DNA of 64,000 nucleotides. It comes from Streptomyces zagrosensis (GTDB lineage: Bacteria; Actinomycetota; Actinomycetes; Streptomycetales; Streptomycetaceae). This document shows positions 51,568-61,805 of this stretch, one piece after another. The translations under genes and the position numbers were made by a program. The notes below the pieces were generated by a model. That model made no database searches. It worked only from the letters and a program-made list of their open reading frames with translations, and was not told where the DNA came from. Positions within the stretch are counted from its first letter, which is position 1. Each line of letters begins with the position of its first letter. The DNA is taken from assembly GCF_014203645.1 (NCBI RefSeq), contig NZ_JACHJL010000005.1, forward strand, positions 124,001 to 188,000, in the 5' to 3' direction.

Positions 51568-53383
51568 GCGCCCCCCTGCTCGCACCGCCCAGGTCAAGCA
51601 TGCCTGCGTGCAGCAGGCGCCGCAGGAATCGCTGCCCGGCACCGTCGAGCGAACGGATCAACTCCTCCCACAAGACGGGGCCCTGGCGCAGCCGTTCGGT
51701 GATCTGGGCCGCGCCGTCCCAGGCATCGATGCCGCGCACCTGTTCGGCATCGGGCTTGCCCTTGAAGGCGAAACGATGGCACGGCACCGTCCTGCCGAGC
51801 GAGGACGGGGTGGCGTCCGCGTTGCGCATCGGGTCGTCCCAGTACGTGGAGGCGCCCTTCTGCTCTTCCTCGGTCATCATCTCGGGGATCGGCGGGACGG
51901 CCGCCTTGAAGCCGGGAACGTCGAGCCCGGGCCCCGCCGACACCTCGACGCCGGGGGCCAGTGTGACCTCGGTGCCCTCGTCAAGGTTGAGACCGTGGGC
52001 CTCGGCGTACGCCACCATGAAGGGCCCGGTGACGTCGAGGGCGTCCACTCCCTCGCCTTGGGCGAGCACCTCAAGGAGGTCGGGAGTGAAGGCGGTGTTC
52101 AACAGGGCGTGGAAGGACTGCTCGTGGGTGATGCCGAGCGAGCCCGCCTTGCCGCGGCTGTTCCAGTAGATGCTGTCGGGGTTGTCCTGCCCGATGGCGT
52201 AATACCACTGGTCGATGGAGAGCGCGAAGGTCACCGCCATGCCGTGCCACTCGACGTCGTAGTCCCGCCACAGACCCCGCACCTGCGGATCGTCCAGTGT
52301 TCCGTCCGACGTCTTGCCCAGCAGCGTGGCGGCTGCCACGGCCTGGTTGGTCGCGAAGGCCACCCCGGAGGAGAAGAGCGGGTCCACGAAGTAGGAGGCG
52401 TCGCCGAGCAGAATCCACCGCTCGTCGTAGTTCGCGAAATTGTCGTTGATCATCGAGTAGTTGGTGGCCGTGAGCACGCCGTCGGCGACGGGTTTGACGT
52501 CCTGGATCAGCTCACGCAGCTTGGGAACGTCCTTGACCGTACGGAGGAATACCTGCGGGTCGGTGAAGTCGCAGCCGTCCTGCTTGAGGATGGCCGGGTC
52601 GGTGACGATGCCGATGGAGTGCGTCACTACGCGTTCGCCATTGACGATCTTCGGCACCGGAATGTACCAACACCAACCGTCACGGAAGGCGAAGCACCCG
52701 ATGGGCGACTGGTCCTTCTCGCGGAAGATGTTCCAGTCCCCGTCCAGGGTCTGGGTCTTCTTCCCGCCCAGGTAGTGCTGCCAGATGGCGATGTTGCGGT
52801 AGCCCGAGAGCCAGTTGCGCTTCTTGTTCGTGACAATGCTGTTGCGACGCCCCGAGGCGTCCACGAACCAACCGGCCCGCACCGTACGGCCGTCCTTGAG
52901 GACCACCTCGCGGGCGCTGCCGTCAGGCGTCATCGTGCAACGGGAAACGGACGCACCCTCGAAGACCTCGGCGCCGGTCTCCGCCGCGTGGTCCAGCAGG
53001 ATCTTGTCGAAATCGGCGCGGTTGACGTGCACGGCCCAGCGGTGGACTCCGTCGCGGACCGTGTTGGTGTGGTCGAAGAACGCGACATGGGGCTCGTCAC
53101 CGCGCCACTGGAAGATCCCGCCGAACTTCTTCACCCAGCAGTCACTCGCCATGACCTTGTCCAGTACGCCGCTCTCCTCAAGAACGGGTATGAGCGGGTG
53201 CGCGAAGGACTCCCCTATGTGCTCGCGGGGGAAGTGCTCCTTTTCCAGCACGGCGACGCTCAACCCGCCCTGCTTCATCAGGAGCGCCGCGAGGGTCGAG
53301 CCTCCGGGCCCGCCGCCCATGATGACAACGTCGTAGTACGGCTTCAGTTGCTCTGTCATGTTTTCCCCGTTCGTGGTGGTCAT
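51554..53383 (-). CDS. Flavin-dependent halogenase
   Basis: 609 residues, start overlapping the dioxygenase stop (ATGA). FAD motif VVIMGGGPGGSTLAALLMKQ, conserved lysine region WVKKFGGIFQW, halogenase signature GWCWYIPVPKIV (WxWxIP) and the C-terminal GDASYFVDPLFSSGVAF. The WxWxIP motif separates it from monooxygenases. It probably chlorinates or brominates an aromatic or carrier-bound substrate, using FADH2 from a separate reductase. The ~100-residue C-terminal extension is of unknown role. Confidence 0.85.
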   Translation of the reverse strand: MTTTNGENMTEQLKPYYDVVIMGGGPGGSTLAALLMKQGGLSVAVLEKEHFPREHIGESFAHPLIPVLEESGVLDKVMASDCWVKKFGGIFQWRGDEPHVAFFDHTNTVRDGVHRWAVHVNRADFDKILLDHAAETGAEVFEGASVSRCTMTPDGSAREVVLKDGRTVRAGWFVDASGRRNSIVTNKKRNWLSGYRNIAIWQHYLGGKKTQTLDGDWNIFREKDQSPIGCFAFRDGWCWYIPVPKIVNGERVVTHSIGIVTDPAILKQDGCDFTDPQVFLRTVKDVPKLRELIQDVKPVADGVLTATNYSMINDNFANYDERWILLGDASYFVDPLFSSGVAFATNQAVAAATLLGKTSDGTLDDPQVRGLWRDYDVEWHGMAVTFALSIDQWYYAIGQDNPDSIYWNSRGKAGSLGITHEQSFHALLNTAFTPDLLEVLAQGEGVDALDVTGPFMVAYAEAHGLNLDEGTEVTLAPGVEVSAGPGLDVPGFKAAVPPIPEMMTEEEQKGASTYWDDPMRNADATPSSLGRTVPCHRFAFKGKPDAEQVRGIDAWDGAAQITERLRQGPVLWEELIRSLDGAGQRFLRRLLHAGMLDLGGASRGAHEPR

Positions 53384-54174
53384 AAGACGTGTACGCGCCG
53401 AAGGTGCCGTGCCCCGCTCCCGGAGAAGGCGGTACGGCCATGCAGCAACGCATGGTTATCGGTGAGGACGATGTCGCCGTCCTGCCAGTCGTGGTAATAG
53501 GTGACGTCCTCGGCGTAGAGGCGCTCCTCGATGTCCTGGAAGAACTCCTCCTGCGACAGGTCGTCGGGAAGCCCCTCCACGTCCAAGAACAGCGGGCTCA
53601 GGAACCGCTCGGGATCGAGCGGTTCCGCATAGCGCACGACCGGTGCGTCGGTGTGCGGGTGCTGCTGGATCAGCGGGGCGGTGATGTGCCCGCCGTAGTG
53701 CGCCGTCTGCTCCTTGCGGTACGTGACATTCAGGCGCTCCCACACCTGTCGTGTCTCGGCCGGCAATCCGGCCAAGACGAGCCCGGTGTCACAAAAGACG
53801 GTCTGACCGCCGGCGACGGGGGCGCGCACACACTGGAAGATCTGGTGTGAGGGCACCTTCTCGGCGAAGGCGCCGTCCCAGTGATAGGGCACCGGCCCCT
53901 GGGTGAAGACGTAGTCCTTGGGGTCGTCATGCACCGCAAGGTCGAGGATCTCGCCAAAGTTCCAAGAGAGCAGCGGGCCCCAAAGCCGCGCGTACTCGGT
54001 CATCTCATCGCGCTCCCAGATGCGGAAGCCGCGCAGCACCACCACGCGATGTTCCAGCACCAGCGCCCGAGCCTCTTCCGGCGCGATCAGGCCCGGGTCG
54101 GCATTCGGAACGCGGGACTCGACGAGTGCGCCGAAGGGCTTGCCGCGCGTGAGGACCGTGTCGGGGGCGCTCAT
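53380..54174 (-). CDS. TauD/PvcB-like Fe(II)/2-oxoglutarate dioxygenase
   Basis: 264 residues. Metal ligands: VPYHWDGAFAEKVPSHQIFQ (HxD) and DNHALLHGRTAFSGSGARHL (distal His and 2OG Arg). The HWDGAF motif is shared, from memory, with PvcB-type enzymes that act on isonitrile-bearing amino acid derivatives. It starts the minus-strand cluster with the halogenase and antiporter. No PvcA-type isonitrile synthase is in the window. Confidence 0.82.
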   Translation of the reverse strand: MSAPDTVLTRGKPFGALVESRVPNADPGLIAPEEARALVLEHRVVVLRGFRIWERDEMTEYARLWGPLLSWNFGEILDLAVHDDPKDYVFTQGPVPYHWDGAFAEKVPSHQIFQCVRAPVAGGQTVFCDTGLVLAGLPAETRQVWERLNVTYRKEQTAHYGGHITAPLIQQHPHTDAPVVRYAEPLDPERFLSPLFLDVEGLPDDLSQEEFFQDIEERLYAEDVTYYHDWQDGDIVLTDNHALLHGRTAFSGSGARHLRRVHVL

Positions 54175-54456
54175 CGAGTAACCCCCTTGCCAGCCAGGCC
54201 CGGCCGGGAGGCCAGCGACTGGGAAGCCCGCGGCTGAGGGAAGTTGCCGGGACGCTCGCCCCGCTGGGCCCGCATCGACCCGGGCCGTGCGGTCCCGTGT
54301 CGGCGGTCCGGACGGGTGACATCGCTGTCGCCCCGCACTACATCAGGTTGGGAGGTGGGCCAATGTTCCTGAGTGCGAATCATGTGTATACCGATCTTTT
54401 GAGAGTGGCTGCCCTGCGGAGGGGTGGACAGCCTCAGCGCCAGGTGACAGGACGTG

Positions 54457-54830
54457 TCAACGTGCCTGCTCCTGTCGTCGCTTCGCTGGATCATTGTGGT
54501 ACGGAATGGGCTCCCAGGGCGCCTCAACGCCTAGGCGGACGGCGCCGATGCCGGTCTGGGTCTCGCCGTTGCGTAACCGGCGCGGCAGCGTCACACCCCG
54601 GTCGGCCATGTCTGCCCGGTCGGCGGCGTGGCGCTGGTCGTCCCCGCCGTGTACGGGGTAACCGTCTCCCGTTCGCGGTGGCGTGCGCCGCGAGCGGCGT
54701 CCCGTGGCCGGCGTCGAAGCGCACGGTGATCCGTACGTCGATGGCGTTTCGCTCTCCGACAGCACGGAGCGAGGCGAGGATGTGAGCGGGGATTCGGCCG
54801 GTTCCCTGGTGACCGCGCTGCGATCCGACA
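54457..54830 (-). pseudogene. Possible decayed hypothetical gene, one frameshift
   Basis: Two frames both look protein-like: GRIPAHILASLRAVGERNAI then DVRITVRFDAGHGTPLAAHA in one, and VTLPRRLRNGETQTGIGAVR / LGVEAPWEPIPYHNDPAKRR in the other, meeting near 54655. Together they would make a ~120-residue protein. No family recognised. Support is modest. Confidence 0.35.
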
Positions 54831-57800
54831 GCGCCGCCGGTCCAACGGAACGTACCCGAGCCGCGGTGAGGCGGGGAGTCTCGTTTGGGAGGGTCACGGT
54901 GGTCCCCTTTCTCTCGACTACGCGGCTTTCTTTCGACTACGCGGCGGTGCTACGGACGTCCGTTGCCGGACCTTCCGAAGCACGAGCAGCCTTTCGGCAC
55001 CGAAGACGTTGGCTTGCGCCCGGGCGGAAGCGGCGGATGCGACGGGGGAGGCTAGGTGGTGGGAATGGTGAGAATGGTGGGAATGATGGCCAGGTAAGCG
55101 GGTGGGAGATGCTCGGCGGTCATCGGAAGACGTCTCGCAGTCGAACGTCGCGCTTTCCCCGGTGGTCGTTGCTGCACCACCGTCTCGGGCCGTGCTCACG
55201 GGATGCCGAGAGCAGCCGCTGCTGCCGCCCGAACGGCATCGACGTCTGTGGCACGACTACGGGAGCCTGAGCGGTCAGCACGATCGGCGTCAGCAGCCAG
55301 ACATCGGTCAGCACACCGCACTGCGCGCAGGAGGCGGGACCGAAGGCCAGTTGGGCCGACCCGGTACCAAGTTCGCAGTTAGGTTCCCGATCGGGACATG
55401 CGACAAAGGCAGCAGATTAATTATGAGAAGTCCCTTCCGGATTGCGCGAGGAATCCCTTCCGCATTGCCTGCCGAATACTTCGGCTATCAACAGATAGGT
55501 ATCACACTACTGTGCGATGCGGATAGGTCGCCTGCCTGTTTACCGACCCTTGACGAACAGCTTGCCGGAGTACCAACAGTCGCAATACTACTCGACGGTC
55601 GAGGTAAGCCCTTGGGAGCGAAGGAGCCGGTCGATGCGCAGCCGAAGGCACACTGCTTCTGACCGCCGAGCAAATAGCGGAATTCGCCCTTCCTATTTTG
55701 CAACTGCTCACCCCTTGGACCGCTCGTAGCCCAGCCGGTCAAGCAGCAACTTACTCAGCTCCCCGTTAGCAGCTCGGCGGCGCCCGGGAGGTGGCAGCGC
55801 TCGCGTCCCTTGCGTCGATCGGCGACCAGGCGAGTGCCGCAACAGTGATCCTCGACATGGAGTCATTCTCATACGCAGCCGCCCACCCGTAAAGCAGCAC
55901 ACTTCCAGCCACTCAACAGACGGGCCAAAATGGCGGAATGATCATCTCCGGCTATTGACAGGGCTCCGAGCTGTTGCTGTGTCGGATGACGAAGAAGAGG
56001 AATCCACACTTCCGGCTTGAGGCAAAATCGGTCATCTCGCTGCCCGCCTCGGGTTCCGCATAGGACGGGTCACGCGTCGGGAGTGCGCGCATCGGCCCGC
56101 CACCGACGCCGCCGTGGAGCGCACCGGTCCAAGGCGTGGACAGCCCCGCAACTAGCTGCACCGCGGCAGGCCCGCACCAGCATCTGGATGCCTAGGACGC
56201 TGCCGAACAGGAATTCACCAAAAGTCCGCGACGCGGCGGTTGACGTGTACTCGACTATCGCAGCGGAGATTGGTTGGCATTTCGGCAGTTCGCCTGGCAG
56301 TGGCACCGCGCCCCGTATCTTCATCTTCGTCATAAGCGCATTGCCAGACACCGGCGGTAAAGCCCGCTCATTAGATGAGGTCTGACACGTTTACGGCGCC
56401 GGCGGCCCAATCGGCGGTGGGGAATTTACGGAGTCCCGGACTTCGTGTCGATGTCCTTGCCCCAGCACATCTGCCTGAGCGTATCCGTGTGTACAGTGCC
56501 GAGCACCATGCGCCACCCGGCCGTGGCCGCTGGGGACGCGCTTTTCGACAACGCCCCGCTCCTTTTCTCGCCGTATCTCACAGTGCGGCGCTGAGCGCGG
56601 ATGAGGCAGCGCGTTGTGTGCGGGAAAACCAGCGCTGAGGCCATCTTTTGCGCGAGCGCCTCGTCCGGCAGACAGGAATGATCGAAGACGGCGCACAGCG
56701 TGGCTTATGCCTTCGTCAGCGTGGCGCCGGGCGAAGGGACGGGTCAACGTCCTCACGTTGGGCAGAAGGTGATGGACATGGGTGGGATTTCAGCCTGTCG
56801 TTGCCTGGGAACAGGATTTCCTCAAACGCACCACAGGGTAGGGGCAAGCCGTATCCCGCCGATTTCCCGCTACGCTCGCCGGGGGCAACGCGCACGGCCG
56901 GAAATGGTTCGCCCATGTCGGCCCTCACCGACGTCAAGGAAATGACGGCGGCCGGCTGGACGCCTTTTGGGCGCCGAAGGCACCCAAAGCACCGCCGGCA
57001 CGATCCCCCGAGTCGCGGTCCGCCTCTCGGCACTGGTCTACGCACCACGGACCCGCTGCGGCGATCACTTTGAAGCGACCTCACTAGCGGATTCCCGGGC
57101 GAGCGACGCTGCTTGCGCTGGCATGGGCCGCCACCTTCGTGGGGACCTCAGCGGCCGGGACACCGCGCCGTTGGGGCCGCGCCCCAGCACCACGCCCCGA
57201 GACCGCGCCCCGCACCGCCCCGCACCCGGCACCGCACCCCGCCAGTCAGCCAACGCGAAGAACGGCGACGAGTCACATCGGGACCGGCCACCGGGACCAG
57301 CCATCGTGAGCGCCGCCCGGCAGCTCCTGGCAGCTCCCGGCAGTTCCCGGCTCCGCTCGACAGCTCCGATATTTCCTCAGCCCGTTGGGGGCATCGACAT
57401 GGGCCGCTACCCACCCAGGGGATTGAGGCCACATTGATGGCCAGCGCTGCGGTAAGTAAGCCTCTCCCCTTAGCTTTCCCCTTAACCGCCGCTCTCTCCC
57501 GATGCCAGGACGCTCAACCGCACGGCGCCCGGCGCGGTGGGCCCGACCGGTCAACCCCCGGGTCAGCAACCGACATTCCTGCCCACGACCGTCCGACCGC
57601 ATCGCCCCCTCATCCGACGCCAAGGGAAAAACGGCCGCGTTCAACTCGTCCCCATGCCTTCGGCCATCGGGACCGAGTCGTACCTGCCCGCGTCCGATCG
57701 TTACGGTCACGTTGTACATATGGCCTGCCCCGTACGCCGATGCACTCCAGGTACGGCGTATGGAAAGCGTCTGCCACCTCATCGGGAAACGGCGTTCGGG

Positions 57801-58849
57801 CACCGCACCCGGCTCTCACGCGATTTCGCTCACGCCATCTGTGGTGGGAGATCCCCACCCACCCGACGCCCGCCCGCGTGGCTCACGCCCGGCGATCCTC
57901 GCCGCGGCATCGTGTCGCCAACGGCTCTCCAGGTGCGAAATGCGGAGAAAATTCCGCCACCCCGTACCTGCATAGCCACAGCCCACATTCCACAACAGGC
58001 CAACTCTGCGGCGATAGAAACCCGAGCGCGTACGGGCCGAAGGTGGCCGACCAGCGGGCGATCAATCGCCTGCGGCCCACCACATAGGACCCGGGTGACG
58101 TCCGTTTCCCTGCCTTCGCCGCCCATAAGTCCCCTATAAAAGTGCAGAATTGAACGATATACACCGGCCTTCTCGGGACCCACCTACCCGCGCCCTCCGC
58201 TTTCCCGCGTACCCCGGTGACCGTTTCGCAGAGCCTCGCCTCCACACTCGCCCGAGACAACGGCACGACTCAGTCCCCACCACCGCACCAGCACGCCTAG
58301 CTCAACCGACTACCACGGCTCCAACCGGTGCTGAGCCCGATCAGATGCCAGCAAGTGATACTTCCCGTTTCCACTGACGCCAGCGACGTGAGAAGTGCGT
58401 GTTGCACCACGGACGCCTAGCGGACGTTCGTCGGGGTCTGCTGTGCACTGCCTGGGCACACGGTGTGGGAGGGCTATTACGTCACGCTCCCCACGCGTCG
58501 CGCTTCATGGCCCGAATTCCTCGGGTTACCCAGAGGATTCCCAGGCCGCGCCGAACGGCATTTCTCCGACCTCCCTTCGAGACGACCGGCGGTGCGGCGC
58601 CGTGAACAGGCAGACATACGCTGCGCAGCAGCCGGCCATCTCAGGCATACGCCGACAACCACTCGTGGTTGGCCCCACACTTTCACCATGGAAATGACGC
58701 AATGCCCCCTCATTTCGTCGGCCGCCGCGTGCTGTACGCCCTCTTCGTGCTGACGCCACATCCGCGGGCACCACTGCCACCGCCGGACCCCGCCCCAGCG
58801 CCGGCCTCAACTGGCGGGGCGAGGGCGGGGCCCGGGCCGGTCACAGACG
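54831..58849. other. Gene-poor region, no supported genes
   Basis: About 4 kb. Long frames on both strands have codon use and amino acid composition of shadows (Arg/Pro/His-rich) and no recognisable domains. A lower-GC patch at ~55380-55680 and an AT-rich spot (CCCCTATAAAAGTGCAGAAT, 58132-58151) are the only compositional features, plus the 9-bp repeat at 55058. A 22-residue minus-strand tail RRAANGELSKLLLDRLGYER near 55712-55780 may be a gene relic. Confidence 0.5.
55058..55084. repeat. 9-bp tandem repeat GGTGrGAAT x3
   Basis: Units GGTGGGAAT, GGTGAGAAT, GGTGGGAAT with a degenerate flanking unit. Same 9-bp period as the other gene-gap repeats. Confidence 0.65.
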
Positions 58850-59674
58850 TCAGCCCTCCCGCTGGGCCGAACGCGCCGCCTGCGATAGCACATCGACCAG
58901 TTCCCAAGCCAGCTGTGGCGTGGCCGCCACCACACCGGACCAGCGGCGGGTGAGGTCCGGGTCGAAGCAGATCGGGCGGCCGAACGCGTCCAGGACCGCA
59001 CCGCCCGCGCGGGTGACCATCACCACCGCGGCGGCCAGGTCAACCAGGCGATGGGTGTCCGAGCAGGCATCGGCGAAGGCGTCCGTCGCCCCCTCGGCGA
59101 CCAGGGCCGCTTCCAGGCAGCTGGTGGAGAGGATACGGACCCGGGCGGCCCGCGAGGCCGCCGCCCACCAGGCCGCGGCAGGACCGGGTTTGGCGGTGTG
59201 CGGGCGCAACATCGACAGGGCGGCACCGGTGAGTTCCGTCCGGCCCGAAGTGCGGTAGGGCGTGGGAACGTCGCGGTGGGCCCACCAGGTGCGGCCGGTG
59301 TCGAGCCAACTGGTGTACGCCTGTGTGAACTCGCCCTCGACCGCGATCGCACCGGCGAAGGCCGTCAGGGGCACACCCGCCGCCCCGTTGGCCGACCCGT
59401 CCAGTGGATCGATGACCAACGTCACCTCGCTGCCTCGGTCGAGCCAACCACTCTCCTCGGAGAGGATGTTGACCGCGTGCGGCTCCAGGGCGTGCAGCAC
59501 CGCGTCCTCCACGATGCGGTCGATGCGCATGGTCGGGGTGCCATCCGCGCCCTGGGCGACGGTCTCGGCCAGGGCCGCCCGGCCATGGGTGGCGCGGGCA
59601 CGGGCGTAGGCGGCGTGTGCTGCTTCGGCGGCTGCGACGAGCGCCGGGGCCGGAGTGCCGGGAGCCTGGCTCAT
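58850..59674 (-). CDS. Inositol monophosphatase family protein, last gene of the phn operon
   Basis: 274 residues from ATG 59674; the phnM stop overlaps it as ATGA. IMPase metal motifs: NILSEESGWLDRG (Glu), VTLVIDPLDGSANGAAGVPL (DPxDG) and a C-terminal DTHRLVDLAAAVVMVTRAGG in place of the usual WDxAAG. Coupled to phnM, so it probably acts on a phosphorylated ribose intermediate or inorganic/sugar phosphate during phosphonate breakdown; this is inferred from context. Confidence 0.82.
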   Translation of the reverse strand: MSQAPGTPAPALVAAAEAAHAAYARARATHGRAALAETVAQGADGTPTMRIDRIVEDAVLHALEPHAVNILSEESGWLDRGSEVTLVIDPLDGSANGAAGVPLTAFAGAIAVEGEFTQAYTSWLDTGRTWWAHRDVPTPYRTSGRTELTGAALSMLRPHTAKPGPAAAWWAAASRAARVRILSTSCLEAALVAEGATDAFADACSDTHRLVDLAAAVVMVTRAGGAVLDAFGRPICFDPDLTRRWSGVVAATPQLAWELVDVLSQAARSAQREG

Positions 59675-60897
59675 GCCCGGCCTCCCGCGGCGGCGAGCAG
59701 TCGGGCCACGGATACCGGGGCGTCGGTGGTCTGTCGGGATTCCTCGGCGAGCAGCGACATGCGTACGGTGTGCTGGCCGCTGTCCGCCGTGACGACGATC
59801 AGGTCGGCGCGCAGACCAGGAAGCAGGGCGCCACGGTCGGCCAGCCCCGCGGTGCTGGCCGCGCCCGAGGTGATCAGGGCCACCGCGCGCGGCAGCGGTA
59901 CGACGCCTTCCCTGGCCAGCCACAGGGCAGCGGCGAGCAGCGTGGTCGGCATGTAGTCGCTGGAGAGGTTATCGACCAGGCCGGCCGCGACCAGTTCCGT
60001 GGCGCTGACGTTGCCGCTGTGCGAGGACCCGCGCAGCACATTGGGGGCTCCGGCGACGACCGACATGCCTGCGGCCATCGCCGCGCGAGCGGCGGCGATG
60101 GTAGTGGGGAACTCGGCAACGGCGGCGCCGGCCTCTCGGACCCCAGCCACCTCGTCCGGGCTCTCCACGTCGTGCGCGAGTAGCCGGATGCGCCCGGCGC
60201 GCGCCTGTTCGCTGAGGTAGGCGAGGGCCACCGCGCGCTGAGGTACGCCCTGCGCGCGTGCGGAGATCTGCCGCGTCACGAGCGCTTCGGCCTCCACCGC
60301 GCCGATCTTCTCCTGGTCTTGGATCATGCGGAGATAGGAGTGGAGGTCGCGGTACTGGCCCTGGCCAGGGGTGTGGTCCTCGTAGGAGACCAGTGGCGGT
60401 ACGCCGGCCACCGGCAGATCGGCCAGCGCGGTACGGAGCACCGACAAGGCGTCGGCGTCACGGGCGTCGAGGCGGTGGAGCAGCCTGTGGTCGATCAGGC
60501 TGAGGCCGGCGGCGGCCCGTTCACGGACGGCGGTGGCCAGCGCCAGGGAGCGCTCGATGGTGCGGTCTTTGCGGGCGTGGGTCTGGTAGCTGACGGCGTG
60601 GTGCATGGTGGTGACGCCGGCGGCCCGTACCCGACCTTCGAAGCTGACCACCGCGAACTCGGGCGGGAACTCCACGGTGGGTCGGGGCCGTTGCTCCCTT
60701 TCCAAGGCGTCGCTGTGGGTATCGACGATGCCCGGCATCAGCAGCGCGCCGCGCAGGTCGGCGGCCTCGGCGGGGACGGCTCCGGCAGTGGCGTCGCCGA
60801 CCTCGGTGATCAGCCCGTCCTCGACGGTGACCAGCGCATCGTCAAGGACACGGTCCGGCAGTACGGCGCGAGCGTGGACGAAGACGTAGCGGCTCAT
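59671..60897 (-). CDS. phnM: Alpha-D-ribose 1-methylphosphonate 5-triphosphate diphosphatase PhnM
   Basis: 408 residues. Amidohydrolase-fold metal site: GIVDTHSDALEREQRPRPTV near residue 55 and FEGRVRAAGVTTMHHAVSYQ, the PhnM-specific SYEDHTPGQGQYRDLHSYLR and a late LSSDYMPTTLLAAALWLARE (Asp). Removes pyrophosphate from the ribose triphosphate intermediate of the C-P lyase pathway. Overlaps phnL upstream and the IMPase gene downstream by 4 nt. Confidence 0.92.
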   Translation of the reverse strand: MSRYVFVHARAVLPDRVLDDALVTVEDGLITEVGDATAGAVPAEAADLRGALLMPGIVDTHSDALEREQRPRPTVEFPPEFAVVSFEGRVRAAGVTTMHHAVSYQTHARKDRTIERSLALATAVRERAAAGLSLIDHRLLHRLDARDADALSVLRTALADLPVAGVPPLVSYEDHTPGQGQYRDLHSYLRMIQDQEKIGAVEAEALVTRQISARAQGVPQRAVALAYLSEQARAGRIRLLAHDVESPDEVAGVREAGAAVAEFPTTIAAARAAMAAGMSVVAGAPNVLRGSSHSGNVSATELVAAGLVDNLSSDYMPTTLLAAALWLAREGVVPLPRAVALITSGAASTAGLADRGALLPGLRADLIVVTADSGQHTVRMSLLAEESRQTTDAPVSVARLLAAAGGRA

Positions 60898-61805
60898 CGA
60901 GCCACCTCCAGCGGCAGGTTCGAGTCACGCAGGATGTCGCTGGGCGGGCCGGCCGCAAGCACCCGGCCGCCCCCGAGCACGACGACCCGGGTGGCCAGGC
61001 GCTCGATGGCGTCGAGGTCGTGGAAGACGGACAGGACGGCGGTACCGGTCTCCTTCAAGCGGGCGATCAGGTCGAGCACGGCGGCCCGGTTGGCCGGGTC
61101 GAGCGCGGACACGGGCTCGTCCAGGAGCAGCAGCCGGGGCGGTGCGATGGTGCCGGCCGCGATGTTCACGCGCTGCTTTTGGCCGCCGGACAGGACGGTG
61201 GCGTGCATGTCCCACAGGTGCTCGGCGATGGCGACCTGGTGCAGCGCGGCTTCGGCGGCCGTACGCGCGGCGGCGCGGGTCATGCCGCGCGCGGTCCCGG
61301 CTGAGGTGACGATCTCGTGTACGGAGCGGCGCGGTTGGGGCCGCAGGAACTGGGACACGTAGCCGATCTCCTGGCCGCGTAGGTCGGCCACCTCGGCGTC
61401 GGGCAGCGCTGCCACGTCCCGCAGGTCACCGGCCGCGGTGCGGAACCAGATGCTGCCGCCGCCCGAGAGGTAGGTGCGGTAGACGCAGCGCAGCAGGGTG
61501 GACTTGCCGGCGCCTGAGGTGCCGGCAAGCGCTACGTGTTCGCCGGGGGCGACATCGAGGTCCACGCCGTGCAGCGCGTCCACGGTCCTGCCGTCGATGG
61601 TGTGCAGGGTGAAGCCTTTGCGCAGGCCGCGTACCGAGAGCACGGTGTCCGATGGCAGGTCGGTCGGCGGGTCGGCGGGCGCACGGCCGGCCTGGTGCGA
61701 GGCCGCTGGGATGGCCGTTGGGGTGAACGCTGGGGTGGGCGCTGGGCCGGTGTGTGGGGTGGTGTGTGAGGTGGTGTGTGGGGTGGTCATCGTCCTCGTC
61801 CTCAT
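60894..61805 (-). CDS. phnL: C-P lyase ATP-binding protein PhnL
   Basis: 303 residues; the first ~50 are a low-complexity Thr/Pro/His-rich lead, longer than the usual ~230-residue PhnL. ABC domain: Walker A AGTSGAGKSTLLRC, signature LSGGQKQRVNIAAG, Walker B LLLLDEPVSALD. The ATG overlaps the phnK stop (ATGA); an internal ATG follows five codons in. Probably a component of the C-P lyase complex rather than a transporter. Confidence 0.9.
   Translation of the reverse strand: MRTRTMTTPHTTSHTTPHTGPAPTPAFTPTAIPAASHQAGRAPADPPTDLPSDTVLSVRGLRKGFTLHTIDGRTVDALHGVDLDVAPGEHVALAGTSGAGKSTLLRCVYRTYLSGGGSIWFRTAAGDLRDVAALPDAEVADLRGQEIGYVSQFLRPQPRRSVHEIVTSAGTARGMTRAAARTAAEAALHQVAIAEHLWDMHATVLSGGQKQRVNIAAGTIAPPRLLLLDEPVSALDPANRAAVLDLIARLKETGTAVLSVFHDLDAIERLATRVVVLGGGRVLAAGPPSDILRDSNLPLEVAR

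Noticed and set aside
55102..55662. 186-codon plus-strand ORF in the lower-GC patch
   Set aside because: Neither strand gives recognisable domains or a good start; kept as gene-poor.
56070..56351. 93-codon minus-strand ORF (MSGNALMTKMKIRG...)
   Set aside because: Looks partly protein-like but has no supported start, neighbours or family.
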